Numbered from the stretch's first letter, positions 1 through 6,714 are shown. The stretch is DNA of 7,596 nt from JAQGLW01 sp035995725 (GCA_035995725.1 DASYKE010000079.1:1-7596); one strand, 5' to 3'. Numbers and translations: made by a program. Notes: a model not told the origin generated them from the letters alone.

Positions 1-2128
1 GGTAAAGATTGCCGCCGTCCCCGTCTACCTTACAGCCAGCTATGACGAAACAACTTTGGGCAAGAACGGTTTCTTGGGCGCGGTAGGTACCGACGGCATC
101 ATTCGGGTAACGCGCACGGAACGAAGCATCTATCCGCCGCCGCCCCCGACACTTCTCAAGCGACCTGACTTCTTAACGGGAAACGGAAGCGCATTGCTGG
201 AGGGCGAAGAATTTTTTAGGGACAAGCGCAGTCGCTATGTTGGTTGGGACATTGTCCAAGGGTATCCGCTTATCGGACTGGTCGGCTTGGATAAACAGGA
301 AGCGATGGCGCCATACTGGGCCAACCGTGCCATTGATGTTCGCTATGCGACCTTGGCCACAGCCGCTTTGGCAGTGTTCACCTTGATTGCAATGGCTCTC
401 TCCATGCAGCTTGCATGGAGAAAATACAAGATGGAGTCGGCGCAAGCTTCCTACCGGATGGCGACGGAATCAGGAAATGAAGGTTTTTATATCGCCCACC
501 CCATTCGCAACGCCAATAGGGTCATCGTCGACTTTCAAATTGTAGACAGCAATCACCGCGGCGCCGAAATGCTTCGTGAACGACGCGACGAACTGATTGG
601 GAAAAGAGTTTCGCTTCTCTATGAACAGGCTTATCCAGAACGCTTGATGGCAATGTTATATCAAGCAATGGACAAAGGCTTTTATGAGGAAGAGATTGAA
701 GTGCCGGGCAAGAGCCCGCTTAACATACAATGGGCCTATATCAAAATTGTGCGAACCGATAGCGACCTTGCCGTGACGTTGCGCGACATCAGCGATACCA
801 AAGCGCATGTTGCTGAGCTCGAACGGCGCGGCAATGAAGATGTGCTTACCGGCCTGCCAAATCGCCATTGGGTGACGACCTACCTTCCTCGCGCAATCGA
901 ACATGCTGCACAAAGCAATACCATGCTTGCGCTTCTGTTTATCGACCTGGACGGCTTCAAGAAGGTCAACGATACGGCAGGCCATGCGGCCGGAGACGAG
1001 GTGTTGCGCAATGCCGCTCGCCGTATAAAGGAGTCAGTTCGTCCCCATGACCAGGTGGTCAGACTGGGTGGCGACGAGTTTCTCGTCATTCTCGAGCAAA
1101 TCACGCACAAGATGGACGCCGCGCATGTGGCTGAGCGGGTTGTACACGCTTTCCAGCAGAGCTTCAAGACCTCGGAGGGGGTCCATTCGGTTGGCACCTC
1201 GATTGGCATCAGCGTTTTCCCGGACGATGGAACCGACGCGGAGACCTTATTGCACAATGGCGACATTGCCATGTACTCGGTCAAGACCAGCGGAAAAGGA
1301 AACTACAGCTTTTACGACCAGAAATTTTACGATGTCCTGCATGCCCGTCTGCAGAAGGAATCCGAGCTTCGTCATGCGATAGGGCACGACCAGTTCATTA
1401 TGTATTATCAGCCGCGGGTCGATATCTCGACCGGCACCACCTCCAGCATGGAGGCGTTAGTACGTTGGATGCATCCGGAAAAAGGTTTGCTGCAGCCACT
1501 TGAATTCATTCCGCTGGCCGAAGAGACTGGCCTTATCCTAGGGTTGGGTGAGCTCGTGATTGATAAAGTGTGCGCGCAAATAGCGCTCTGGGCACAGAGC
1601 GGCCAGGACTTGGTGCCGGTCTCGATCAATGTCACATCGCGCCAGTTCAACGAAGTGGATGTCGCCAAAATCCTGTCGGCGGCTTTGGTGCGCTACCAAA
1701 TCGCCCCAAAGCTGGTCGAAGTCGAAATCACGGAATCTTCGATGATGGGGGACAGCCCCGAGATTTCCCTCGCCCTCACTGCAATCCGAACAATGGGTGT
1801 CAAACTTCTGGTTGACGATTTTGGGACGGGTTATTCATCACTATCACAGCTGCACCGGCTTGAGTTCGATATGCTGAAAGTGGACCGTGCATTTACCGCC
1901 GAGCTGGGGAAAACAGAAAGAGGTAATGTATTTTTTAAAGCCATCATCACGATGGCGCATGCTTTGGGGATGCGGGTGATTGCTGAGGGCGTGGAAAACA
2001 ACGACCAAATAAAAATACTGAAATCCCTGCTGTGCGATGAGATACAGGGATTTTATATCTCCAAGCCATTACCGCCGTCTGCCAACCAACCTATTTTGCC
2101 CAAGTGGTTTTTCCCGACGATAGCTTAA
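1..2128 (+). CDS. Membrane-bound GGDEF-EAL c-di-GMP enzyme with PAS and periplasmic sensor domain (5'-partial)
   Basis: The frame is open to the left edge (first full codon at position 2), so the true start lies outside the window; the TTG at 56 is only an internal codon. Residues below are counted from that TTG. Residues 1-95 look like the end of a periplasmic dCACHE-type sensor (GWDIVQGYPLIGLVGL) and contain a PPPPP run at 27-31. One TM helix spans about 98-119 and a PAS fold about 130-250. The GGDEF domain has RLGGDEF, with GGDEF at 338-342, and an RxxD inhibitory site (RPHD 329-332) five residues before it. The EAL domain has EALVRW from 466, N525, E557, DDFGTG from 587, K608, EGVE 644-647 and Q664, so the expected metal and substrate residues are present. 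By family knowledge it makes and/or degrades c-di-GMP; which activity dominates cannot be read from sequence. No neighbouring gene shares its strand closely, and no clear terminator follows. Confidence 0.93.
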   Translation, partial: VKIAAVPVYLTASYDETTLGKNGFLGAVGTDGIIRVTRTERSIYPPPPPTLLKRPDFLTGNGSALLEGEEFFRDKRSRYVGWDIVQGYPLIGLVGLDKQEAMAPYWANRAIDVRYATLATAALAVFTLIAMALSMQLAWRKYKMESAQASYRMATESGNEGFYIAHPIRNANRVIVDFQIVDSNHRGAEMLRERRDELIGKRVSLLYEQAYPERLMAMLYQAMDKGFYEEEIEVPGKSPLNIQWAYIKIVRTDSDLAVTLRDISDTKAHVAELERRGNEDVLTGLPNRHWVTTYLPRAIEHAAQSNTMLALLFIDLDGFKKVNDTAGHAAGDEVLRNAARRIKESVRPHDQVVRLGGDEFLVILEQITHKMDAAHVAERVVHAFQQSFKTSEGVHSVGTSIGISVFPDDGTDAETLLHNGDIAMYSVKTSGKGNYSFYDQKFYDVLHARLQKESELRHAIGHDQFIMYYQPRVDISTGTTSSMEALVRWMHPEKGLLQPLEFIPLAEETGLILGLGELVIDKVCAQIALWAQSGQDLVPVSINVTSRQFNEVDVAKILSAALVRYQIAPKLVEVEITESSMMGDSPEISLALTAIRTMGVKLLVDDFGTGYSSLSQLHRLEFDMLKVDRAFTAELGKTERGNVFFKAIITMAHALGMRVIAEGVENNDQIKILKSLLCDEIQGFYISKPLPPSANQPILPKWFFPTIA

Positions 2129-2174
2129 GACCGTATAAGCACGAATCCGCTTGCTTGCGCTCCGCGAGACATTA

Positions 2175-2324
2175 AGGGTCAGAGTCAATTATTCCAACCA
2201 TGCGTTTCATCAATTATGCGTCCGGGTTTCCCAGACCGATTGCTCGCCGCTCGTCTTGTTCGTACCCGCCTTCGGCGTTGGATGGCCTGCTTCAGCTCGG
2301 CAAAAAAATCAACTCTGACCCTGA
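2175..2324. repeat. Small element bounded by inverted AGGGTCAGAGT ends (MITE-like / RAYT-associated)
   Basis: AGGGTCAGAGT at 2175-2185 is matched by its reverse complement ACTCTGACCCT at 2312-2322. The match resumes with ATT after two mismatched bases. The ends enclose about 125 bp in the gap between two convergent genes. Ends of the type GGGTCAGAGT plus AATT are familiar beside IS200-like/REP-associated tyrosine transposase genes in proteobacteria (recalled, not searched). The interior has no transposase motif. The minus-strand reading, containing FFAELKQAIQ and RSGKPGRIIDETHG, could be a transposase C-terminal remnant or simply repeat sequence. It is best called a non-autonomous element or remnant. 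The remaining gap sequence (2129-2174 and 2325-2420) shows no gene. Confidence 0.5.
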
Positions 2325-2397
2325 GGTCTCCCACGAACGGCGCCTGGGTATCGGCCAGCGCCAAATTTTGAGCCGGCAAATTCTTATATTGCATATA

Positions 2398-2412
2398 AAG
2401 CGCCATTGGCGC
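2398..2412 (-). terminator. Weak hairpin after the hydrolase gene
   Basis: Read on the minus strand, just after the hydrolase stop, GCGCC-AAT-GGCGC forms a five-pair stem with a three-base loop, followed by TTTATAT. The stem is short and the T-tract broken, so this is only a possible Rho-independent terminator. Confidence 0.3.
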
Positions 2413-2420
2413 CGCAAGTT

Positions 2421-3212
2421 CTATTTGCTTTTTCCCGGAATTGGGGTTGCAGTATCGGCAATATAGCGCTCGCTCCATGCGGCAATGACGTTGGCAACAT
2501 AAACCGCATCGCTTCTGCGTGTGAGCAGATGGTCGGCGTCGTCAAGAGAAACAAAACTTTTTGGATGCTTTGCCGCAGTAAAAATATCCAGCGCGTTACC
2601 GATATCAACGGTGGTATCGTGCGGCGAGTGCATCACCAGCAAGGCCTTTCGCAGATGCGCAATCTTGCGGGCCAGTTTTTGCTCGGCGGCATCGATCAGG
2701 AACTGGCGCTTGATCCGGAACGGGCGTCCGGCCAGTTGCACTTCTGCTTCGCCTTCAGTCTCAATCCGATCAAGCTGATCCCGAAAGAGTCCTGTCACAT
2801 GCGATGGATCGCTGGGCGCACCAATAGTAACGACGGCGAGCGCCTCTGGCACGTCCGCAGCCGCAGCGAGCACGGCGGCGCCGCCCAAACTGTGGCCGAT
2901 GAGCAGTGCCGGCGCGCGGTAGCTCTGCCGCAAGTGGTTGGCAGCGGCGACGAGGTCGCCCACGTTGGATGAAAAATTGGTATTGGCAAATTCACCTTCG
3001 CTCGCGCCCAGCCCCGTAAAGTCGAACCGCAACACGGCAATCCCATGCTCGGTAAGCGCCTGCGCGATGCGGCTCGCGGCAAAAACGTCCTTCCCGCAGG
3101 TGAAGCAATGCGCAAACAATGCAAAGGCGCGAATCGGTCCTTCAGGGGCATCCAGACGTGCTGCCAGCTTTTGTCCGTCCGAACCGGGAAATTCGTTGCG
3201 TTCAACGATCAT
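2421..3212 (-). CDS. Alpha/beta hydrolase of the kind usually fused to OsmC (stand-alone here)
   Basis: The start chosen is the ATG at 3212, preceded by GAGGAG with a six-base spacer; the frame stays open to 3305, but that stretch contains a tandem repeat and has no better ribosome site. The product is 263 residues. It has HCFTCGKD at 35-42, RFDFTGLGASEGEFANTNFS from 62, the nucleophile elbow GHSLGG at 106-111 (Ser108), a likely acid Asp199 in HSPHD, and a likely His228 in DDADHLL, giving a complete catalytic triad. The blocks HCFTCGKD, GEFANTNFSS and KSFVSLDDADHLL match the N-terminal half of the roughly 400-residue bifunctional hydrolase/OsmC proteins. Here the protein stops just after that half (SERYIADTATPIPGKSK). 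No OsmC sequence was seen in any minus-strand frame downstream. Substrate is unknown; a soluble cytoplasmic location is likely, as no signal peptide is seen. It may be cotranscribed with the LysR gene upstream (138-base gap). Confidence 0.88.
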   Translation of the reverse strand: MIVERNEFPGSDGQKLAARLDAPEGPIRAFALFAHCFTCGKDVFAASRIAQALTEHGIAVLRFDFTGLGASEGEFANTNFSSNVGDLVAAANHLRQSYRAPALLIGHSLGGAAVLAAAADVPEALAVVTIGAPSDPSHVTGLFRDQLDRIETEGEAEVQLAGRPFRIKRQFLIDAAEQKLARKIAHLRKALLVMHSPHDTTVDIGNALDIFTAAKHPKSFVSLDDADHLLTRRSDAVYVANVIAAWSERYIADTATPIPGKSK

Positions 3213-3267
3213 TGGAAACTCCTCGCTGAGAAAGGCTGGAATGCCACTATACTTCGACGGCATGTCC

Positions 3268-3303
3268 GGCTGCAATCCATGCCTCGGCTGCGATCCATGC
3301 CTC
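3268..3303. repeat. Tandem repeat, two 18-bp units
   Basis: GGCTGCAATCCATGCCTC is followed directly by GGCTGCGATCCATGCCTC; the units differ at one base. The repeat lies between the LysR stop and the hydrolase start, in the hydrolase 5' region. Because 18 is a multiple of three, it keeps the hydrolase frame open upstream and gives a falsely long N-terminus with a repeated peptide. Confidence 0.8.
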
Positions 3304-3350
3304 AATGCCGCGACGTCGCGAAGAATGCCGCACCGGATCGGCGATGCATG

Positions 3351-4268
3351 TCAGGCAAGAAAACCTGTGCTTTTGCAACCTTCTACCAGTGTATCAAGCA
3401 AGCCACGCACTGCCGGCACCATGCCGCGCCGCGACGGGAACACGGCATGCACGATGTGGTTGGGCGAGGCCACCTCAGGCAGCAATTGCTCCAGTAAACC
3501 TGCTTCGATATCGGCCTGCACAAGTTGTTTCGGTAACAGGGTCGCCCCCAGCCCCTGCAGAGCCGCCAGCCTGAGTGTGGGCATGTCATCAGTAGCAAGC
3601 CGGGGCTGATGCGAGACGGCTACCGGCATGGCGTCGGGGCCGATAACGATCCACGTATATTTTCCGCCGCTGCGCGACATCGCGAGCGTCGGCAGACGCG
3701 CCACCTCCTCGATGCTGGCGGGACGCCGATAATGCTCGAACAGGCGCGGACTAGCCACCAGGACTGACTCCGACGTGCGCAATATCCGCACAACCAGATC
3801 GCTGTCCTCCAACGGCGGCTGGCGCACGCGTAGCGCGAGATCAATTCCTTCCTCGACCACATCAACGCGCCGGTTGGTTGCGTCAACGGCGATGCGCACC
3901 TGCGGATTGGCCTCCAGATAATCTGCCACGATGGCGCTAACCCCGCTTTGCAGCAACGCCAGCGGACAACTGATGCGCACAAGGCCCTGCGGCGTCGAGA
4001 GGGTGCGGTCGACGGCATCCGCAGCCGCCTGCGCTTCCGCCACCAAAGCGGCACAGTGGTGGTAAAAAATCTGGCCAATGTCAGTGACCGAGATGCGACG
4101 CGTTGTGCGGTTCAACAATCGCACCCCCAGTGTCGACTCGAGCGCCGCGATGTGACGGCTCAGCCTGGACGCCTGCATGCCCAGCGCCGCAGCAGCAGCA
4201 TTGAAGCCACCATGGTCAACGACTTTGGCAAACAGGCGCATATCGTTCAGATCGCAAACTCGCTCCAT
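3351..4268 (-). CDS. LysR-type transcriptional regulator
   Basis: A 305-residue protein, the usual LysR length. The start is the ATG at 4268, preceded by AAGGGG with a six-base spacer; a TTG at 4283 would add five residues but overlaps that ribosome site. The winged helix-turn-helix is at the N-terminus (MRLFAKVV from 10, GGFNAAAAALGMQASRLSRH at 20-39), followed by LGVRLLNRTTRRISVT, typical of the CrgA-like group. The effector-binding domain covers about 90-295, starting at TPQGLVRIS. It is divergent from the azoR remnant-pirin-reductase cluster, the classic layout for a LysR protein controlling its neighbour. Regulators of this group often respond to small aromatic or electrophilic compounds, but the inducer here cannot be inferred. 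Autorepression from the shared intergenic region is likely. The hydrolase gene follows in the same direction. Confidence 0.93.
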   Translation of the reverse strand: MERVCDLNDMRLFAKVVDHGGFNAAAAALGMQASRLSRHIAALESTLGVRLLNRTTRRISVTDIGQIFYHHCAALVAEAQAAADAVDRTLSTPQGLVRISCPLALLQSGVSAIVADYLEANPQVRIAVDATNRRVDVVEEGIDLALRVRQPPLEDSDLVVRILRTSESVLVASPRLFEHYRRPASIEEVARLPTLAMSRSGGKYTWIVIGPDAMPVAVSHQPRLATDDMPTLRLAALQGLGATLLPKQLVQADIEAGLLEQLLPEVASPNHIVHAVFPSRRGMVPAVRGLLDTLVEGCKSTGFLA

Positions 4269-4301
4269 GGTGTTCCCCTTCAAGGCCGACAGAATTTACA
4301 A

Positions 4302-4344
4302 ATTACCATCAAGATTACTATCATATTTGCAATAGTCATTTGCA
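4302..4344. promoter_or_regulatory. Candidate LysR operator (paired direct repeats)
   Basis: Two direct-repeat pairs sit in the divergent intergenic region. ATTACCATCA (4302-4311) and ATTACTATCA (4314-4323) have a 12-base period and one mismatch. ATTTGCA occurs at 4325-4331 and 4338-4344, with a 13-base period. They lie roughly 45-90 bases upstream of the start predicted for the plus-strand promoter, where LysR proteins usually bind. The assignment is inferred from position and repetition; no canonical perfect T-N11-A palindrome was found. Confidence 0.4.
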
Positions 4345-4354
4345 TTTAGTGGCA

Positions 4355-4383
4355 TTAAAAAATGATTGTTGCGGATTTATACT
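4355..4383 (+). promoter_or_regulatory. Sigma-70-like promoter of the azoR remnant-pirin cluster
   Basis: A -35-like TTAAAA (4355-4360) and a -10-like TATACT (4378-4383) are separated by exactly 17 bases, giving a likely start near 4390, about 37 bases before the azoR ATG. The -10 matches consensus at five of six positions and the -35 at four of six. A weak -35 beside LysR-type repeats fits an activator-dependent promoter. Confidence 0.5.
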
Positions 4384-4426
4384 GCATGCATCAATTTAGT
4401 TTTCCCCATCCCGCAAACGGCTCCTC

Positions 4427-4616
4427 ATGAACATCTTGCATATCGACTCCAGCGCACGCGGCGACGCATCGGCTTCCCATCAATTGACGGCAAGGGCAGT
4501 CAATTTCCAGGACGTGACCATTTGTGCGCGCCGAAGGCACTGGCATGGGCGAGCAAGCACGCCAAACCGCGATGCAGGGTGCATTGCAACAGACGGCCGG
4601 GCTGCGCGCCGCGTGA
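4427..4616 (+). pseudogene. azoR: FMN-dependent NADH-azoreductase remnant, internally deleted and frameshifted
   Basis: The reading from ATG 4427 (MNILHIDSSARGDAS...QLTARAV, 25 codons to 4501) is the characteristic AzoR/AcpD N-terminus, including the FMN-phosphate-binding DSSARG stretch. It then jumps to QDVT and, after a one-base shift near 4520, continues as FVRAEGTGMGEQARQTAM and ends at TGA 4614-4616. That tail matches the AzoR C-terminus (ITDVxFVRAEG type). An intact enzyme has about 200 residues; only about 63 codons remain, so roughly 135-145 codons of the core are missing. In the first frame the translation runs on as unrelated sequence to about 4660, into the pirin start. No azoreductase activity can be expected. 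The gene keeps its promoter and its place beside the divergent LysR gene, so its transcript probably serves as the pirin leader. Confidence 0.8.
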
Positions 4617-4649
4617 ACCAATGTCCGACCTCAATCCAGGACCACTATC

Positions 4650-5528
4650 ATGAACACTAAATCGCAACGCCGTATCGCTCGCACGACGACAGCGCCGGCC
4701 CACACGCCCGGCTTTGCCGGTCAAGGCCATTTCGCGGCCATGGTATTGACCCCGGCCGACTTCGCCAAGAGCGACCCCTTCCTGATCCTTGCCGACGACA
4801 AGCTCGACTTTACCCCTGGGCAGCAAGTTGGCGAACCGCATCCGCATGCCGGTCTGGAGACCGTCACGTTGCTGGTTGAGGGTGGTATCACCGACCACGA
4901 TGCCGGCACGTTCAATCAGGGCGATGTGGAATGGATGAGCGCCGGGCGTGGTGTCGTGCATAACGAGAATGTGATAGCGCATGGCAAGTCGCGCATTCTG
5001 CAATTATGGGTAGTCTTGCCCAAAGGTGCGCGCGACAGCCGGCCTGCCCTGCAGGCGATTCACGCCGACAAGATCCCGGTACGCCGCGATGCCGGCGTGG
5101 AACTGCGCCTCTATAGCGGCACGTCAGCCGACCTGACGTCGCCCACACGCAATAACGTGCCGGTCACGATGGCCGAAATCCGCCTGGAGGCCAACGCAAC
5201 CGTCGAACAGGATCTGCCGGCCAGCTACAACGCCTTTCTGTACATGCTGGAAGGATCGGTACACGGAGGGGATGCAGAGATACGCACCGGCCAGACAGGC
5301 TGGCTGGACCGGCCGCAGGGCACCGAGCCCGGCAGCCTGCGGATCACTGCCGGCACAACCGGGGCAAGGCTCGTGCTGTATGCGGGATTGCCGCAGAATG
5401 AGCCTGTGGTCGCACATGGTCCGTTTGTGGCGGACTCGCAAGAAAGTATCGCCCGCTTGTTCAGTGATTACCGGGCCGGGAAGTTTGAACATCTCAGCGA
5501 AGTTATCCGCACTGCTGCAGCGGCGTGA
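4650..5528 (+). CDS. Pirin family protein (bicupin)
   Basis: A 292-residue protein, the normal pirin length. The ATG at 4650 follows AGGA with an eight-base spacer. The N-terminal cupin carries GEPHPHAGLETVT with H64 and H66, then EWMSAGRGVVHNE with H104 and E106; these are the four iron/metal ligands of pirins, all kept. The C-terminal cupin covers about 160-275 (AFLYMLEGSVHGG, GSLRITAGTTGARLVLYAG). Bacterial pirins include quercetin 2,3-dioxygenase-like enzymes and redox- or metal-sensing partners, so the reaction here is not fixed by sequence. It is cytoplasmic, with no signal peptide. It lies just after the azoR remnant and 60 bases before the next gene, in a probable operon with an FMN/quinone reductase, which supports a role in aromatic or quinone stress. 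Confidence 0.95.
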   Translation: MNTKSQRRIARTTTAPAHTPGFAGQGHFAAMVLTPADFAKSDPFLILADDKLDFTPGQQVGEPHPHAGLETVTLLVEGGITDHDAGTFNQGDVEWMSAGRGVVHNENVIAHGKSRILQLWVVLPKGARDSRPALQAIHADKIPVRRDAGVELRLYSGTSADLTSPTRNNVPVTMAEIRLEANATVEQDLPASYNAFLYMLEGSVHGGDAEIRTGQTGWLDRPQGTEPGSLRITAGTTGARLVLYAGLPQNEPVVAHGPFVADSQESIARLFSDYRAGKFEHLSEVIRTAAAA

Positions 5529-5542
5529 TAGGGACACGCCGC

Positions 5543-5568
5543 CAGCGTCAGACTTCTTGCCGACGCTG
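5543..5568 (+). other. Hairpin between pirin and the unknown gene
   Basis: CAGCGTC (5543-5549) and GACGCTG (5562-5568) form a perfect seven-pair stem with a 12-base loop. No T-run follows, so it is not a standard terminator. It could be an mRNA processing or stability element between two operon genes. Confidence 0.35.
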
Positions 5569-5588
5569 CTGCCCGCAGGAGAAGAGCG

Positions 5589-6023
5589 ATGAAACAAAAT
5601 AACGAACAGCAAGCGAAAATCCGCGCGCAGCTCAATGAGCTGTCACGCGTGCTGCGACACCTTCACAAGGTCTTGATCGACGCGGAAACCAAACGTTTCG
5701 GGCCTGTGGGCAACCCCTTTGAGCATTTGCAGCTGGTCACCAATCATCCGCGTTTCGCATGGCTGCATCAGCTGTCAGGATTAATGATTGAACTCGACGA
5801 GCGGCTGGACGATGACGAACCGGTTGACGACACGCTGGCAAGGATCTACAAAACCGCCCTGGAACAATTGATCGGCCCTGGGACAAATAGCCAACCGGAT
5901 TTTCGACGCCGTTACATGGCATTGCTGCATGACGCGCCAGAGATAACAATCGCCCATGGTGATTTGCGTCGCTTGCTTGGAGAATTGCCTGGCACCGAAT
6001 CTGGTGCCGGCACATCAGCCTGA
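5589..6023 (+). CDS. Conserved-looking protein of unknown function, 144 residues
   Basis: The ATG at 5589 has a strong ribosome site (AGGAGAAGAG just upstream), and codon use resembles its neighbours, so the gene is probably real. I do not recognise a named family. The protein is hydrophilic and predicted mostly helical, with no signal peptide, TM helix or cysteine. A basic N-terminal helix (IRAQLNELSRVLRHLHKVLI, 11-30) precedes the most distinctive block, FEHLQLVTNHPRFAWL (44-59). An acidic stretch, ELDERLDDDEPVDD (68-81), follows, then FRRRYMALL and a final helix, HGDLRRLLGELP. The FEHLQLV...FAWL pattern is reminiscent of small unnamed proteobacterial proteins, but this is memory only. Its place between pirin and an FMN reductase on one strand, with gaps of 60 and 77 bases, suggests cotranscription. 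Confidence 0.8.
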   Translation: MKQNNEQQAKIRAQLNELSRVLRHLHKVLIDAETKRFGPVGNPFEHLQLVTNHPRFAWLHQLSGLMIELDERLDDDEPVDDTLARIYKTALEQLIGPGTNSQPDFRRRYMALLHDAPEITIAHGDLRRLLGELPGTESGAGTSA

Positions 6024-6100
6024 ACACGAAATGACATGTAACAAGCCATGCGCCGCTCGGCGGAAAAAATGAACTTTCCATGAACAAGATAGGAGCAACA

Positions 6101-6664
6101 ATGCATAAGCAGTACGAAGTGGCCGTGATGGTCGGTAGCCTGCGCAAGAAGTCCTTTAATCGCATGCTTGCGAAGGCGCTCATGGAGCTTGCCTCGCCCT
6201 CCCTGTCTCTACGAATGGTTGAGATCGGCGATGTGCCTTTCTACAACGACGAGTTGGAGGACGCACCGCCCGCTACATGGCAAACGCTGCGACAACGCGT
6301 TGGCAAGGCCGATGCTGTTCTGTTCTTGACCCCCGAATACAATCGCTCCGTGCCGGCGGTACTCAAGAATGCAGTCGACGTCCTGTCTCGCCCCTATGGG
6401 AAAAGCCCGCTGATGGGCAAACCCGCCGCTATAATCAGTGCGACCCCGGGAACCCTGGGCGGCTTCGGCGCAAACCATCACCTGCGCCAATCACTGATGT
6501 GCCTGGGCGTAAACACGATGGCGACGCCGGAAGCATATGTGGGCGGCGTCGCGGGCCTGTTCGACGAGCAAGGCAATCTGGTCAACACCGGAACGCAAAA
6601 CTTCCTGTTGAAATTCCTGGAGGCATTCGAGCAATGGATCGGAACGACTTGCCGCTCAGCCTAG
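6101..6664 (+). CDS. NAD(P)H-dependent FMN/quinone reductase (ChrR/YieF-like flavoprotein)
   Basis: The start chosen is the ATG at 6101, which follows AGGAG with a five-base spacer; the ATG at 6080 would add seven residues and has no such site. The product is 187 residues, typical of this flavodoxin-like family. The phosphate-binding loop for FMN is GSLRKKSFN (12-20). The family block LTPEYNRSVPAVLKNAVDVL (76-95) is complete, and ATPGTLGGFGA (114-124) fits the second flavin-binding loop. Family members reduce quinones, chromate, azo dyes or free FMN using NAD(P)H in the cytoplasm; the preferred substrate is unknown. It is the last gene of the likely operon with pirin. It could partly replace the lost azoreductase, which is inference. 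Hairpins after the stop may end transcription. Confidence 0.93.
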   Translation: MHKQYEVAVMVGSLRKKSFNRMLAKALMELASPSLSLRMVEIGDVPFYNDELEDAPPATWQTLRQRVGKADAVLFLTPEYNRSVPAVLKNAVDVLSRPYGKSPLMGKPAAIISATPGTLGGFGANHHLRQSLMCLGVNTMATPEAYVGGVAGLFDEQGNLVNTGTQNFLLKFLEAFEQWIGTTCRSA

Positions 6665-6677
6665 GACAACAAGGGTC

Positions 6678-6709
6678 ACCTCAGAGTGAGGTAATCCGGC
6701 TTTTCCGGA
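6678..6709 (+). terminator. Double hairpin after the reductase gene
   Basis: Two perfect small stems lie in a row: ACCTCA-GAG-TGAGGT (6678-6692) and TCCGG-CTTTT-CCGGA (6695-6709). CACTTTTAAAG follows. The position just after the operon's last stop fits a terminator, but the T-run is short and interrupted. The second stem may instead belong to a mobile-element end or recombination scar, because the shortened DUF1376 gene ends only five bases further on. Confidence 0.4.
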
Positions 6710-6714
6710 CACTT

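Noticed and set aside
880..1284. Minus-strand open frame of 134 residues
   Set aside because: It lies wholly inside the GGDEF coding region, has low-complexity composition and no ribosome site; it is a shadow of the real gene.
2200..2466. Plus-strand 88-residue frame in the convergent gap
   Set aside because: It crosses the repeat element boundary and the hydrolase 3' end, with no ribosome site or recognisable motif; not supported as a gene.
3268..3303. CRISPR-like repeat
   Set aside because: There are only two directly adjacent 18-bp units with no spacers; this is a simple tandem duplication.
2938..3609. Plus-strand open frame of 223 residues
   Set aside because: It is antisense to the hydrolase and LysR genes, both of which have strong family motifs; no domain is visible in it.
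4500..5003. Minus-strand 167-residue frame
   Set aside because: It is antisense to the azoR remnant and pirin and shows no family motif.
6044..6067. CGCCG-CT-CGGCG hairpin before the reductase gene as a terminator
   Set aside because: The loop is only two bases and the stem is followed by A residues rather than a T-run on the coding strand; this does not fit a terminator.
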